A stretch of DNA of 64,000 bases from Vandiemenella viatica (GCA_031002005.1 JARYHS010008074.1:351998932-352062931), one strand, 5' to 3'; numbered from the stretch's first letter, positions 24,001 to 34,586 are shown. Translations and numbers: made by a program. The notes: a model not told the origin generated them from the sequence alone.

Positions 24001-25143
24001 AAGTTTCTGTAAGTTTCGGTGCCCGTGGAGTATTCATTGGTTTGGCTTATTTTTTCCTCCATTAGTCTCCTGTAATGGGTCCAGTCCGCTCTATTTATGT
24101 TCCATTGGATAGTTGGGTGGCTTGCGATATCCTTCGTGTATGAGCAGCCAATTGTTAATAAAATAGGGAAATGGTCTGATCCCATTGGGTCTCTCTGAAC
24201 TTCCCAGTTAGAAATAGAGGCCAGGTTGGGTGAACATAAGGTTAAGTCCACAGCCGAAGGAAATTTACCTGGTTTGCGGAGCATGGTAGGGTTACCGTCG
24301 TTTACGATTATCAGGTTGTAATCTTCCGCCATGTCGGTAATTATCGTACCACGTGGGTCGTTGTAATGACACCCCCAACTCTTATTGTGTGCGTTGAAGT
24401 CTCCGGCCAGAATTAATGGTGGGTTTATTTGTCCGTTCAGTTTTGACCAATCGTTCGGTCTGATTACTGAGCTAGGGCTGCAGTAAATAGACACTATAGT
24501 GAATGATAATTGGTTGGCTCGGACCCGTACAGCCACTGCTTGGAAAGGTAAATTGTCCGTGTTGAGTTGGACTGGGTCGTGAGGCACGGTGTTGTGTACC
24601 ATTATGGCCACTCCTCCTTTTCCGTCTGCTCTATCATTTCTGTAGAGGGTGTATGAGTTAAACGTGATTTTTGTGTTTGGTTTAAACCATGTTTCAGATA
24701 ACTTTTTTTTTTTTTTTTTTTTTGTATTTACGTCTCTCAACATCGAGGTCTTTAGAGACGGGATAGGATGGGGGGCAAGGATGGGGGCAAGGAATGGGAA
24801 GGAATTCGGCCATGGCCTTTTGAAGGAAGCATCCCGGCATTTGCCTGGAGTGATTTGGGAAACCATGGAAAACCCAAATCTGGATGCCCGGACGGGGATC
24901 GAACCGCCGTCCTCCCGAATGCGAGGCGAGAACGCTATCCGTTACACCGCCACGCTCGGTTTTCAGATAACACTGCTATATCTATTCTGCTACGTATTAA
25001 TTCTGTAATAAGGCTCTCTCTATATGACCATACCGACCTCCCATTCCATTGAAGTATCTTTAGTTGCTGAGAGGTTAAAGAATTGCTTGTGTTGCTGTCC
25101 ATAGTTGGGTGGTTTAGGTTCCGTTGTTGGTTAGTATTTCCTG
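21098..25143 (-). pseudogene. ORF2 (EN-RT-RNase H) of I-like LINE, interrupted by SINE
   Basis: Domains in order on the minus strand are as follows. APE endonuclease begins LKILQWNGRS near 25100 and, after the SINE, continues with ETWF, GDFNAHNKSWG and GSDHFPIL (about 24150-24690). RT at 23748-22729 shows SYRPISLMSCVGKTLERLI, FLDIQSAYDNVN, LPQGAILSPLLYLIY and LQFADDVVIYA. The thumb contains FLGMILDHRLNW (about 22610). RNase H follows with FTDGSK, then E (YTAEAKALLEA), D (LSDSLSVL) and IPSHCGIEHNERVDALA (about 21620-21990). A Cys/His tail runs from 21505 to 21098. Frameshifts fall near 23800, 22740, 21590 and 21500. The enzyme would nick DNA and copy the LINE RNA at the target, but this copy cannot encode it. 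The catalytic residues themselves mostly look intact. Confidence 0.87.
24703..24960 (-). mobile_element. tRNA-derived SINE inserted in the endonuclease domain
   Basis: On the minus strand the head (24960 downward) shows GTGGCGGTGTAACGGATAGC as A-box region and GGTTCGATCCC as B box. A body follows with AAATGCCGGGATGCTTCCTT-type sequence, then CTCTAAAGACCTCGATGTTG, and a poly(A) tail (T run 24703-24723). It is flanked by a perfect 11-bp direct repeat TTTCAGATAAC (24692-24702 and 24961-24971) that belongs to the host LINE. A second, more diverged copy is at 37670-37875. It resembles the very common orthopteran tRNA-type SINE (recalled only). Confidence 0.9.
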
Positions 25144-25199
25144 TAGTTGATTGCCGATGGAAATCGGGTCGATTGGGCCTCCTGATCTGGCCACTTCGA

Positions 25200-26969
25200 T
25201 CATGGAAGTGATAAAAAAAACAGAAGATTTTCAATTAGTGGAGAGGATTTGCTAGTTGGAGTAGTAGTTACTGTACTCCCTAGAGTTTGAGTTGAATCTA
25301 TAGTTGGAGAATGGGTTGTTGGTTCCCGGAGGTTATTGATTATTGGGTTTATTGGGCCATCACTCCTCCAGAAAAGATGACTGGGGATATTGACTCTGTT
25401 TCCCGCTGCTTTGGGAGGGACCGGGTTTGCTTTTGTCCGGCGGAGTGAGATAGTATTTCGGATATTATCATGAATATGGGATTGGTATACTTGGCCGCTG
25501 TTACCGTCGTGCGCTATAGAGGAAGTGGGAACGGCAGGTTGGCGGGGGCGGGTGGCTGGGTACTGCAAGAGTAGGAGCTTCCTTTAGGAATTGATTGCCT
25601 ATGTCGACAGGATGTGGGGTTGATGCTGCTATGTTAGCAAATGATCGTGGATTCACGGGTGGAAACCAGAAATGAGTACTGTTATTTACCATTTTTTGCT
25701 TTCTCTCCACTCGCTGTTTATATTCTGGGCACACCCGGTCTGTAGATAGGTGGTTTCCTTGGCAATAAATACAGTGTGGCTGGACATCTGCCGTACAGTT
25801 TTTTAAGATATGGGGCCCTGCGCATCTGCTACATCGGGGTTGGCTTTTGCATTGGGTTTGGGTATGATTATATCTAAGGCACTGGTAGCACTGGATGACA
25901 GGTGGTACATACGGTTGCACTTCGCATCGCATTCCGAACAGGTAGACAAATTGGGGAAGTGTTTGTGACTGGAAAGTTAGCATGCACACTGGAAGAGGGC
26001 GGATCTGGCTACCATTTTCAACTATGGCTTTTTTTGTGAATCTCCTAACCTTTAAAACTGGGAAGGGAGAGGCTATTTCGCTTAGGATTTCATCTGGGGA
26101 TAAATTGGTATCATATTCCGAATTACTCCCTGCTTCCTGGTCATATAAAAGGGGATGTATGCGTCTAAAAGGTTGTCCTTAAGTATCTTCAGATCAACTA
26201 TTGAGTTAGCGGAGGCACTGGAGTATGTTTCAATCCTAATTCTGTTGCGACCGGTAGATGTAATATTAATAATTTCTGATCTAAGTTGGTTGTTAATTTG
26301 AAAAAGTATTTTCCCTACTGCCATGGGGTGGAGTCTGCCTAAATTATTATTTCTGCTTTCCACTATCACCAAGTAGGGCCCATTGTCTGTAGGTGAATAC
26401 CTATTGCTTTGATTGTTTTGAATTAAAAGGTTATTAGGACTAGCTTGGTTACTAGTTGAAGCCGGCTGCGGCTGAGCTGTTAGTACTGGGGTTGAGCTTG
26501 AATCGTAAATTGGTGTACTTTCCGTAGTTGGTGGAACTATTACAACACTAGGCTGCGTCATTGCTTCTAAAGTTTCTACCTGTTGCACTTTTAAGTCAAA
26601 TTGCTTCGCTCGTTTACTCACTGGATTTGGCTGGTTGATTTCCTGCGGAGAGCGTGAACGTGGGCGAGTGTGGAGTCGCCCTTTTGGAGTCTGTCGAATT
26701 TGTTGAAGAGCAGTTGGAACTTCCAACTGGTCGAGCTGCATCTCTTCGGTGGCTGAGTGCGGGTGGAGTTCAGGGTATGCTGGTTCTTGTCCGTGTTGTG
26801 GTAGATGAGCTGCTGGAGATTGGCTGTTGTCTTGAGGTGAGAGAGGGGCTTGTAGTTCTTCGTTGACCCAGGCTGTCTCTTCTGCTGCATTCTCCATTCT
26901 GTAATACGACTGTAACGCCGCGCCCACTGACTGACTGATTGAAGGTGAATGTTCGGAGTTTTCTGCCAT
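25200..26969 (-). pseudogene. ORF1 (gag-like, three CCHC knuckles) of I-like LINE
   Basis: The frame starts at ATG 26969 with a Pro/Gln/Ser-rich N-terminus including a basic patch (RPRSRSPQEINQ). A central region resembles the RNA-binding fold of insect LINE ORF1 proteins. Three zinc knuckles follow at about 25750-25890: C-x2-C-x4-H-x4-C (CYQCLRYNHTQTQC), then CSRCAGPHILKNC, then CIYCQGNH. A frameshift lies between about 26080 and 25990, before the knuckles, and another near 25560 in the Pro-rich tail. ORF1 proteins of this group bind their own RNA and act as chaperones in the ribonucleoprotein particle. The reading frame ends at about 25200, just overlapping the start of ORF2. Confidence 0.8.
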
Positions 26970-27339
26970 AGTGTTCCGAGACTAAGTCTCTGGAACACTA
27001 TGGTGCTGACGAGCGTAATATTAAGATTTCTTTGTACTGTTTACTTGCTACTTCTATAGCACTTCTAATAAACAGGCGGTAGAAACACTGTTGCACTGTA
27101 AACGAAACGTGGAGACCGACTTAACCCGTATGAGGAAGTTGCCTCCTCGGCTGCTCGAGTGGAACTGTTGTAAATGGATTTAGAGTGTTTCTGATTTTAG
27201 CCTATGCATTTTATTGAAGCTTTTCCTTTCAAGTTCAGTGCCGTCGAGTCCCTAAATGTTTCACTCACATTTCATTCCAAGTTTTCAGAACAGTTTCCAA
27301 AGTTAAGAAATGTTTCATAACTTTTTTATTAAGGAAACT

Positions 27340-27595
27340 AACTTAGTCCACAGCTGGAAGGTTGGTTGGATCCTCCCGAAGGAGGCATACTAAGCCATTG
27401 TGTCAGTTCCTTCCCTATAGGACCTACAGTTTAACGTGGAATCGGAACCACGGAACTACCGGGCGTATCTTATATGATCAAACACAACTCCTAAAAAAAT
27501 TTGCACCCACCGGGGATTGAACCCGGGATGGGATGAGCGAACTTCTAAGAGATAGCTCTCTTAATTTGTTGTATCCCCTCAGTCTCAAGGCTCGC
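27340..27595 (-). mobile_element. tRNA-derived SINE-like repeat
   Basis: The minus strand contains GGGTTCAATCCCCGGTGGGT (27501-27530 region), a good polymerase III B box in tRNA T-arm form. A degenerate A-box-like stretch lies about 35-45 bases upstream, and a ~170-bp body downstream includes CCTCCTTCGGGAGGATCC. The anticodon region is not tRNA-like. No clean TSD was found. Confidence 0.5.
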
Positions 27596-27599
27596 GGTT

Positions 27600-28290
27600 T
27601 CTTCAGACTCTAACTTCCATTAGTGTTCCTGATATTTATTAAATATTCACACCAACCAGTTGCGCGTTTCTGGCAAAATTGTTTTCACCATCTTCCTCCT
27701 TTTTACACCTTTCTTTTCTGTGTTGAGACAAGACGTTTAGTGCCTGAAAAAGAGAAGTTACAGGAATTATTTTCCATTATTTGAATGGCTGGTTCCAATT
27801 CCATTCAAGCGCCTAATCAAATATGTATTTTAGCACGCAAATGTATTGATTTTTTTAAATTGATAAATTAGAATGAAATCACTCGTATGATACTCGAAAT
27901 CACTACAAAACGTTACATTTTTTATCTTTGTTTTCTCAATCAAGTTCTAAAATATAAAATTACATCTCCCTTTCGCTGTTAACCCTTTTGTGGAAATTGT
28001 ATATGTTTTATTCTTATTTTCTATGAATATTTAATAAAATCCTGTACGTAGTTAACATCGATGATTGTCATATTGATGGTATATAAGTGAAAAAATAGCT
28101 CCTGTTACATTTTTAACGAAGGCCACCCATTGCGAGATATGCAAAACTCTTGCTAAGACAAGCTGTACTATAGAGAAAGCTGTCAAGCGAGATTGCGAAA
28201 CCAATTCCGGAACAATAAGCGGTGATAGTCCCGCGTTTTGGCCGTTATTCTTGCCAGCTATCGCTGCTGCATGCGATACGCGGCTGGTCA
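27600..28290. other. upstream region of the 28360 exon, nothing recognised
   Basis: AT-rich to about 28060 and then more balanced. No element or gene identified; the right part probably includes proximal promoter sequence. Confidence 0.3.
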
Positions 28291-28295
28291 TTGAC

Positions 28296-28303
28296 TATTT
28301 AAG
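28296..28303 (+). promoter_or_regulatory. TATA-like box
   Basis: TATTTAAG lies 57-64 bases before the ATG of the candidate signal-peptide exon. The same octamer occurs at the predicted minus-strand promoter near 32802. The transcription start is expected about 30 bases downstream. Confidence 0.4.
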
Positions 28304-28359
28304 TAGGCTATAATGCACTGTGTGTGAATGAGTAACAGCGCAGTCTACAGGGACGCAAG

Positions 28360-28411
28360 ATGGCCAAACAGGCAGCACTCGTAGCACTTGCTGTGATGGT
28401 ACTGTGTGCAG
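28360..28411 (+). CDS. first coding exon of a secreted protein (signal peptide)
   Basis: ATG in good context (GCAAGATGGCC) opens 17 codons, MAKQAALVALAVMVLCA, followed by G and a 5' splice site CAG|GTGAGG. One basic residue, a 12-residue hydrophobic core and small residues at the end form a typical signal peptide. Splitting an insect secreted-protein gene by an intron right after the signal peptide is common. A TATA-like box lies about 60 bases upstream. The next exon would lie to the right, past a poly(T) LINE tail, possibly in the assembly gap. The product family cannot be told from the signal peptide; small secreted proteins such as odorant-binding, cuticular or haemolymph proteins are possible. 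Confidence 0.5.
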
Positions 28412-28919
28412 GTGAGGTGTATTATATGGTTCCAACGACCTACACGATGAGTGAAATACAAGCAGCTAAAATAATGCTGACAACTGTAAATCATAATGTT
28501 TATTAAATCATGCTTTTCTTAAAACGACGTGTCTCTTTACGTTGGTTTTAAACATTTGGAATTGGGACGACATATGAGAACATGTGTTATGCACATCAAT
28601 AACCGATCTTTACTGCGTGCGTAATGTATTCCTGTAGCCATTAATGAAGTCACCAAAAATTATAAAATAAGGAGGTAGATGCTCCATTTCAATTTAATTA
28701 ATTATTTACTAATAATAACTTAAGTCTTTCCACACTTGTAGCGTTACTCAGCGTTTATTAATCGAACTCACTGGTTCTGAAATGAAATATTCGATTTATG
28801 TTTCCCTTCTTTCATAAACGAAAGCATAAACAAGTAATTAAATCAACCAAACTCACTTTCGTACTTTAGAGTACTACATGTAGCTGACATTAGTGTATGA
28901 TGACAGATTTGGATGCATT

Positions 28920-28921
<2 letters not shown>

Positions 28922-28979
<58 letters not shown>

Positions 28980-29619
28980 CGTCAGTCTTTTGACTGGTTT
29001 GATGCAATCCTCCATCCTTTCCTATCCTGTGCTAACCTCTTCATTTCTACATACCCCTTACAGCCCACGTCATCAATTATCTGTTTCATATATTCTAATC
29101 TCTGTCTTCCTCTACAGTTCTTACCTTCGACTGTTCCCTCCACTAACAAATTAACCAATCCAGCATGTCTCAAAATATGACCTACCAGCCTGTCTCTTCT
29201 TTCTGTAAGCTTCTTCCATAAACTTCTTTTCTCACCCATCATTTCCAAAACTCGTTCATTTCTTACTTTGTCTGTCCACTTAATTTTCAGCATTCTTCTG
29301 TAACACCACATTTCAAATGCTTCAATTTTCTTTCTTTCCGGTATTCCTAAAGTCCACGTTTCGCTACCATAAAGAGCTGTGCTCCACACAAAGAGTTTCA
29401 AAAAGTTCTTTCTAATTCCTAGATCAATATTTGAAACTAAAAGGTTTCTCTTTTTCATGAAAGCTCTTTTTGCTAGTGCTATTCTGCTTTTGACATCATT
29501 CTTGCTTCGGCCATCGGTTGTAATTTTACTTCCCAAGTAACAGAATTCGCTTACTTCTCCTATTGCATCCGATCCTATTTTTATATTTAATCTACTAGTA
29601 TTGGTATCATTTCTGCTAC
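28922..29619 (-). pseudogene. RTE-like LINE, 3' end, cut by assembly gap
   Basis: A run of 58 T (28922-28979) is the poly(A) tail. The minus strand then encodes the C-terminus of an RTE-type ORF2: TDGRSKNDVKSRIALAKRAF, ALYGSETWTLG, EAFEMWCYRRMLKIKW, DRLVGHILRHAGL, GRQRLEYMKQIIDDVG, ending SKD and a stop at about 28982. About 185 codons are open without a break, so this copy is young or under assembly-limited view. The catalytic RT part would lie in the gap. RTE proteins have an APE endonuclease and RT only. Shorter relatives lie at 18410, 19620 and 39981. Confidence 0.8.
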
Positions 29620-30619
29620 NNNNNNNNNNNNNNNNNNNNNNNNNNNNNNNNNNNNNNNNNNNNNNNNNNNNNNNNNNNNNNNNNNNNNNNNNNNNNNNNN
29701 NNNNNNNNNNNNNNNNNNNNNNNNNNNNNNNNNNNNNNNNNNNNNNNNNNNNNNNNNNNNNNNNNNNNNNNNNNNNNNNNNNNNNNNNNNNNNNNNNNNN
29801 NNNNNNNNNNNNNNNNNNNNNNNNNNNNNNNNNNNNNNNNNNNNNNNNNNNNNNNNNNNNNNNNNNNNNNNNNNNNNNNNNNNNNNNNNNNNNNNNNNNN
29901 NNNNNNNNNNNNNNNNNNNNNNNNNNNNNNNNNNNNNNNNNNNNNNNNNNNNNNNNNNNNNNNNNNNNNNNNNNNNNNNNNNNNNNNNNNNNNNNNNNNN
30001 NNNNNNNNNNNNNNNNNNNNNNNNNNNNNNNNNNNNNNNNNNNNNNNNNNNNNNNNNNNNNNNNNNNNNNNNNNNNNNNNNNNNNNNNNNNNNNNNNNNN
30101 NNNNNNNNNNNNNNNNNNNNNNNNNNNNNNNNNNNNNNNNNNNNNNNNNNNNNNNNNNNNNNNNNNNNNNNNNNNNNNNNNNNNNNNNNNNNNNNNNNNN
30201 NNNNNNNNNNNNNNNNNNNNNNNNNNNNNNNNNNNNNNNNNNNNNNNNNNNNNNNNNNNNNNNNNNNNNNNNNNNNNNNNNNNNNNNNNNNNNNNNNNNN
30301 NNNNNNNNNNNNNNNNNNNNNNNNNNNNNNNNNNNNNNNNNNNNNNNNNNNNNNNNNNNNNNNNNNNNNNNNNNNNNNNNNNNNNNNNNNNNNNNNNNNN
30401 NNNNNNNNNNNNNNNNNNNNNNNNNNNNNNNNNNNNNNNNNNNNNNNNNNNNNNNNNNNNNNNNNNNNNNNNNNNNNNNNNNNNNNNNNNNNNNNNNNNN
30501 NNNNNNNNNNNNNNNNNNNNNNNNNNNNNNNNNNNNNNNNNNNNNNNNNNNNNNNNNNNNNNNNNNNNNNNNNNNNNNNNNNNNNNNNNNNNNNNNNNNN
30601 NNNNNNNNNNNNNNNNNNN
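29620..30619. other. assembly gap (1,000 N)
   Basis: Exactly 1,000 N. It follows a long homopolymer and an RTE copy, a usual cause of assembly breaks. The round length suggests a gap of unknown true size. Confidence 0.99.
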
Positions 30620-30860
30620 AGCCTGGTATCAGCTAGCAAAGGCAGCGTCAGAGAACCTTAAAAGTAATTTGTACGCAAACGTGAGAGATTATACAAAAAT
30701 TTCCCAGCCTACGCCTCAAACACACTACGATAATAGGTACAACTCTTCTAACAAATCTATTTGCTGCCGTCCGTCTGTTACCGCCTGCCCACGTCGAGAG
30801 AGACTAGAAATGAGGAACGATAAACAGAAGAAGGACTCACAACGAGGTTTCTTCCAACAG
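30620..30860 (+). CDS. possible internal exon abutting the gap
   Basis: About 80 open codons follow the gap (AWYQLAKAASENLKSNLYAN, then RDYTKISQPTPQ and a Lys/Arg-rich end RRERLEMRNDKQKKDSQRGF). They end at a strong 5' splice site, CAG|GTAAGA (30858-30866). The residue mix is polar and resembles no domain I know. It could belong with the signal-peptide exon at 28360, but linkage across the gap is unproved. It may also be a chance open frame. Confidence 0.3.
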
Positions 30861-31269
30861 GTAAGAGGACTGTGATATATTAAGCAATCTATTGTCTCCA
30901 AACCTAAGTCTTAAATAACCTTTTTTGTAGATATATCGTTTTCCATGGAACAGTGAATATTCCTAGTTTTATCAGATGCTTCATAGCTGTCGAATTGTGA
31001 TACTGATTTTAGGTCTGATGTCGATTACAACAATGTACAAATAAGTTAGATAGGATGAAAAATATAGAAACATACGATGGCATTTATTTTTTAACAATAC
31101 ACTAAAGTTTCATTTTTAAATTAATATTGACTACAGTCCTATGTAAACAAAGTTTTAAGTAACAAAAGTTTTCACAATACCAGTAAAAGAAATATCAGTT
31201 AATATCCAATCACAATACGGTATGAACTGAAGAACGAAAGCAATGAAACATAATGACGTGAGTACTCAC

Positions 31270-31359
31270 ATCGTCAGCTGGCATGGCAAAGGTGAAGCCA
31301 GCAACACATGCGATGATGAAATGATGACAGTCTTCATGGTTATTGGCAGTTTTGATTAC
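31270..31359 (-). CDS. candidate early coding exon of a secreted protein
   Basis: The minus-strand segment follows a good 3' splice site (CTCCGTTTCAG|G, boundary 31360/31359) and ends at GAT|GTGAGT (31270/31269). One frame reads HHFIIACVAGFTFAMPADD, a hydrophobic core with a likely signal-peptidase region. That frame is open through the exon and joins in frame to an ATG at the end of the candidate exon 1 (32609). An internal ATG in strong context (AACCATGAAG, 31335-31337) lies in a different frame and meets a TGA at the exon end. Either the start lies in exon 1, or a single-base indel has broken a start here. The product is unknown. Confidence 0.45.
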
Positions 31360-32608
31360 CTGAAACGGAGAAACATTTTAGTTCCGTGATTTTTAATCAA
31401 GGTGATACGTCTAGTAATAAAAGTATGTCAACTTGTAATTTTTTTAAAAAAGAGAGGCTTCTAGCTAAAACTTTTACTAGTAAAAAAAATGCCAAGCCGT
31501 TGTGAGAACAGCAGAATCTGCTAATATTGCAAAACATAATCTATGTTATCCACTACAAATGAGAAAAAAGTACTAACTACATTCATTATCAACAAAATCA
31601 CGAAATCTGCCAGCAGGTATTATATATGCAGTTGGAAATTATTCTTGACCTGAAAGTGGAATGTTGTTTAAAAATGCATTGTATCTCCAGAGATTTGATA
31701 TGGTCTACAGCATACAGTCAAACTAGTTTCCGTTATTATTGCGACGGTGTATAGTACATGTATAACAGTTTAAGAATGATTTAATACTAAAAATTTATTT
31801 ACGCTATTAATTATCCTGAAATGGAAGGTACGAAAATCATTGGCGTTAAAAGAAAGCTGGACTAAAGTACTTACACGAAAGACTACCCTAACAATAGCTC
31901 CTTAAGAAATTTTCGACGATTTCTTTCACCAAAAAGCGATCTCCTTCTGGTGAATAACGCTTTTATGAGGCTTAATCATAAAGAAGCTGCTTAAAAAAAG
32001 AGATATAATAGTAGTTTTAGAATCTTCCGTAAGGTGATTGTAGTTGGAGATATTAAACCTTTGATCTTTATGAGTTCTTTATGACAGGTACGTAAAAGTT
32101 ACAAATTCCAAGGGTCTTTGAGTTTCGTAAATGCTTCTATGATGCTGCACAAAAAACTGTTCCAGGCAACATGTGGCCCAGTTCTTCGGTCACGGTCTTC
32201 GGAAGTGATAAAAATGTGCTGACAGGATTCGTTTAGTGTTCTAATTATTCTCGAGTGCATCAACTGTCCTACGATCATTGCAACTGCCAGCGAAGCAAAC
32301 TATTCTTTGAGCTGCTCTTAGGTGTCACTTGGATAGATTGAACTTTTATCCTTCACTAAGGATTGAAATGGTACTGATTCCCTTCAGAAAACAGTGAACT
32401 ACAATAAATTTTAGAGAACTCAAATGGAAGGTATACTCTTTCATAAAAATGAGATTAATTTACTGAAAAATTAGTTGCGAACATAGTATGGCTCAATCCT
32501 AAAACTTTTTGAGGAGAACATCTTGAATGTCTAATGCCTGGAACTAAAAATAATATTTTTAAATGTTGAAAAAAAAATATTTTGAACATTGTTAAAGAAT
32601 TTACTCAC

Positions 32609-32772
32609 CACTAACATTAGTACCACGCAATCATAGCTCCAAAAAATTGAAGATGTGTTCCTATTTCCTGGTAGAATTTGGAATGTGGAGTTTAGCGAAC
32701 GAAATAGTGGGGGTCAGGTGACCGTCAAATTCTGTTCTTGCTGTATTCCTTTAATTTTTTTTACTCTCTCTG
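32609..32772 (-). other. candidate first exon (5' UTR and first codons), minus strand
   Basis: It ends at a 5' splice site GTG|GTGAGTAA (32609/32608). The last codons before the junction are ATG TTA GTG, in frame with the hydrophobic reading of the 31270-31359 exon. The intron would be about 1.25 kb. The 5' boundary is set only by the TATA-like box upstream. An earlier ATG just upstream gives a five-codon upstream ORF. Confidence 0.4.
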
Positions 32773-32801
32773 CACCACTCCCAAAAACGCCGTATGGTCC
32801 C

Positions 32802-32808
32802 TTAAATA
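32802..32808 (-). promoter_or_regulatory. TATA-like box (minus strand)
   Basis: On the minus strand it reads TATTTAAG, as before the plus-strand exon at 28360. It lies about 30 bases before the proposed start of the 32609-32772 exon. Confidence 0.35.
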
Positions 32809-32829
32809 AGTACATGTTAGAAATTCTCT

Positions 32830-33967
32830 GTCAATCCACATTTTAATCGATTCCGACGACGTGTCGTGACCGTAAAAATGTGCCATCTCCAAGCTGTTTA
32901 AGAGTGCATAGCGAACAAATTATTCAGATTATAGATTAAGTTAACTAGAAGTAGTTCTGCTTGAAGACATTTTGTGATCGGCTTGTTTATTCTAATATTG
33001 TTTTTATTCTTTAGGGCAATATCGGTGCAATAAATGGTACATGTTTTCAGTACCATACAATTTCAAAACGAAACTTCTGTAATTATCAGTGTAGGTTTCT
33101 GTTGTTATCAGTGTATCTAAGAATTTTTCGACATATGCAGCTGAAAACTAACGGAATTAAGTAGTAGTCAATTAATACAATGGGGCTATCGCGGCGTTGT
33201 GGTCACCCCTTGTTTAGTATATTTACCGGACCAGCACAATACAATAATACAAGTAGATGGGAGTTATTCTTGCCATGAATGTGGAATGTTGGCAGAAGAT
33301 GCATCGATTCTTCAGAGATTTGATCAAGTCAGTAGCATATCAATAATACACTACATTAAAACATTCTCGAGGAAAACTGATGTATAGAATGTGATGCTCT
33401 TTATGAACAAAATGAGCAGCGCCATAGTAGGATGCTTACTTAGCTCCGTCATGTTGGTGATCAGTTAGGCCCGGATGTATATGCACTAAAAAAACCTAAT
33501 ATATGCATGAAAGTATGTACAAATATCTTAATATGGCACCACGAAAACTTTCCAGCTATTGTACATTCATTGCTATTGGTGGCATCAAAGATGTGTTTAG
33601 CAATCACAACCGACTGTACTGCCGACGCTATCGTATAAGGTAAATTTGAATGGCATGAGGTGTAAGGTGCCTTTCATTTTGCTTTCCTTTGATTTGAATT
33701 TTTCGAAAGGTATGTTATTGTGTCGATAATTTTTCACGTGGCTTTAATTTCTTATATTTTCTATATTATATTGCATTGAAATGTAAAGTTAAACACAGAA
33801 AAAAACTTCTTTCGGAAAACAGTATGAACTTAATATGAGGTTATAATTGAAATAAGGGAAAGTTTTAGGCGAAAGTTACATTTTCTGCTTCTCCGCGTTA
33901 ATTTTGGTACTAGAATAAAAAGAGTAAACCGTTTCTACACGCACCAGAGTCGACACGCGTGAAGTAA
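32830..33967. other. intergenic DNA, nothing recognised
   Basis: AT-rich with no element ends or convincing exons. Confidence 0.3.
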
Positions 33968-34309
33968 GGGGGCGCCCATTAATTACGTGAGGTATTTTTT
34001 CTAAATTCCGCTCACCCTCCCCCCCCTCCCTCCCCTCCCCCCTCCCCCCCTCCCCCCCCCCGGTAACAGACCTTGTAGTTTTTTTGAGACCCTGTTTCTC
34101 GCTCTCCTTCATCCGCGTTCCGCGTCGTTTCTAGATCTTATACCCCTCCCCCCCCCCTAAAGTCGAAAACCGCGTCGTTTGTGGACCTTTTTTTCATGTG
34201 AGATTTCCGTCGACCACCCCCACCCCCCCTACCCCTTGGTGTGATTCCGTGAGATTTCACCAGTACCCCTCTCCCCATATTTCAACGCACATGATTAATG
34301 TACGCCCCC
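33968..34309. mobile_element. C-rich MITE, copy 1
   Basis: The ends are imperfect inverted repeats: GGGGGCGCCCATTAATTACG at the left and a complementary end ATTAATGTACGCCCCC at the right. The interior is pyrimidine-rich with long C runs (34015-34065, 34140-34160, 34215-34235). The segment GAGATTTCCGTCGACC is shared with the fragment at 57640-57775. No coding sequence; superfamily uncertain because the TSD is not clear. Confidence 0.6.
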
Positions 34310-34586
34310 AAAGGACAAATGGTTGTTATTATAAACAGAATTGTAAATTGTAGTAAATTTTCAATACAAGTGTTTCATGATTGGCTGGATATGACGTAAA
34401 ACAACTTTGCTGTAGTACTCTTTTGCTAACATATTACTTTATATAAAAACACATTTAAAATCGGTGATCCCAAAGGCACCCTTTATTATTTATTATTAAT
34501 AAGGAGACAAAGACTAGGCTGGCGTAGTAAAACCTCTCATTCTGACGGCTCTTCTAGCGGAGTAGCAGTTAGTGTTTGTAACTTAC

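Larger units (their letters stand above)
20704..27170 (-). mobile_element. near full-length I-like non-LTR retrotransposon (broken)
   Basis: This minus-strand element of about 6.5 kb has a 5' UTR (27170-26970), a gag-like ORF1, an ORF2 with endonuclease, RT, RNase H and a C-terminal Cys/His region, and a 3' UTR ending in poly(A) (T run from 20701). It is flanked by an 11-bp direct repeat TAAATGGATTT (20693-20703 and 27171-27181), so both ends are real and no 5' truncation occurred. The RNase H domain places it in the I group (I, Ingi, Loa, R1 and relatives). A SINE (24703-24960) and at least four frameshifts inactivate it. Its 3' UTR matches the short copy at 10157-10979. Confidence 0.88.

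Noticed and set aside
23772..24866. Apparent start of the LINE endonuclease at 24866
   Set aside because: The first ~55 codons are SINE sequence read through; the true endonuclease start lies beyond the SINE near 25100.
26618..26998. Second frame overlapping ORF1 of the I-like LINE
   Set aside because: Out-of-frame shadow; the 26969 frame has the expected composition and continues towards the zinc knuckles.
29587..30875. Very long open frames spanning the N run
   Set aside because: They exist only because N codons do not stop translation.
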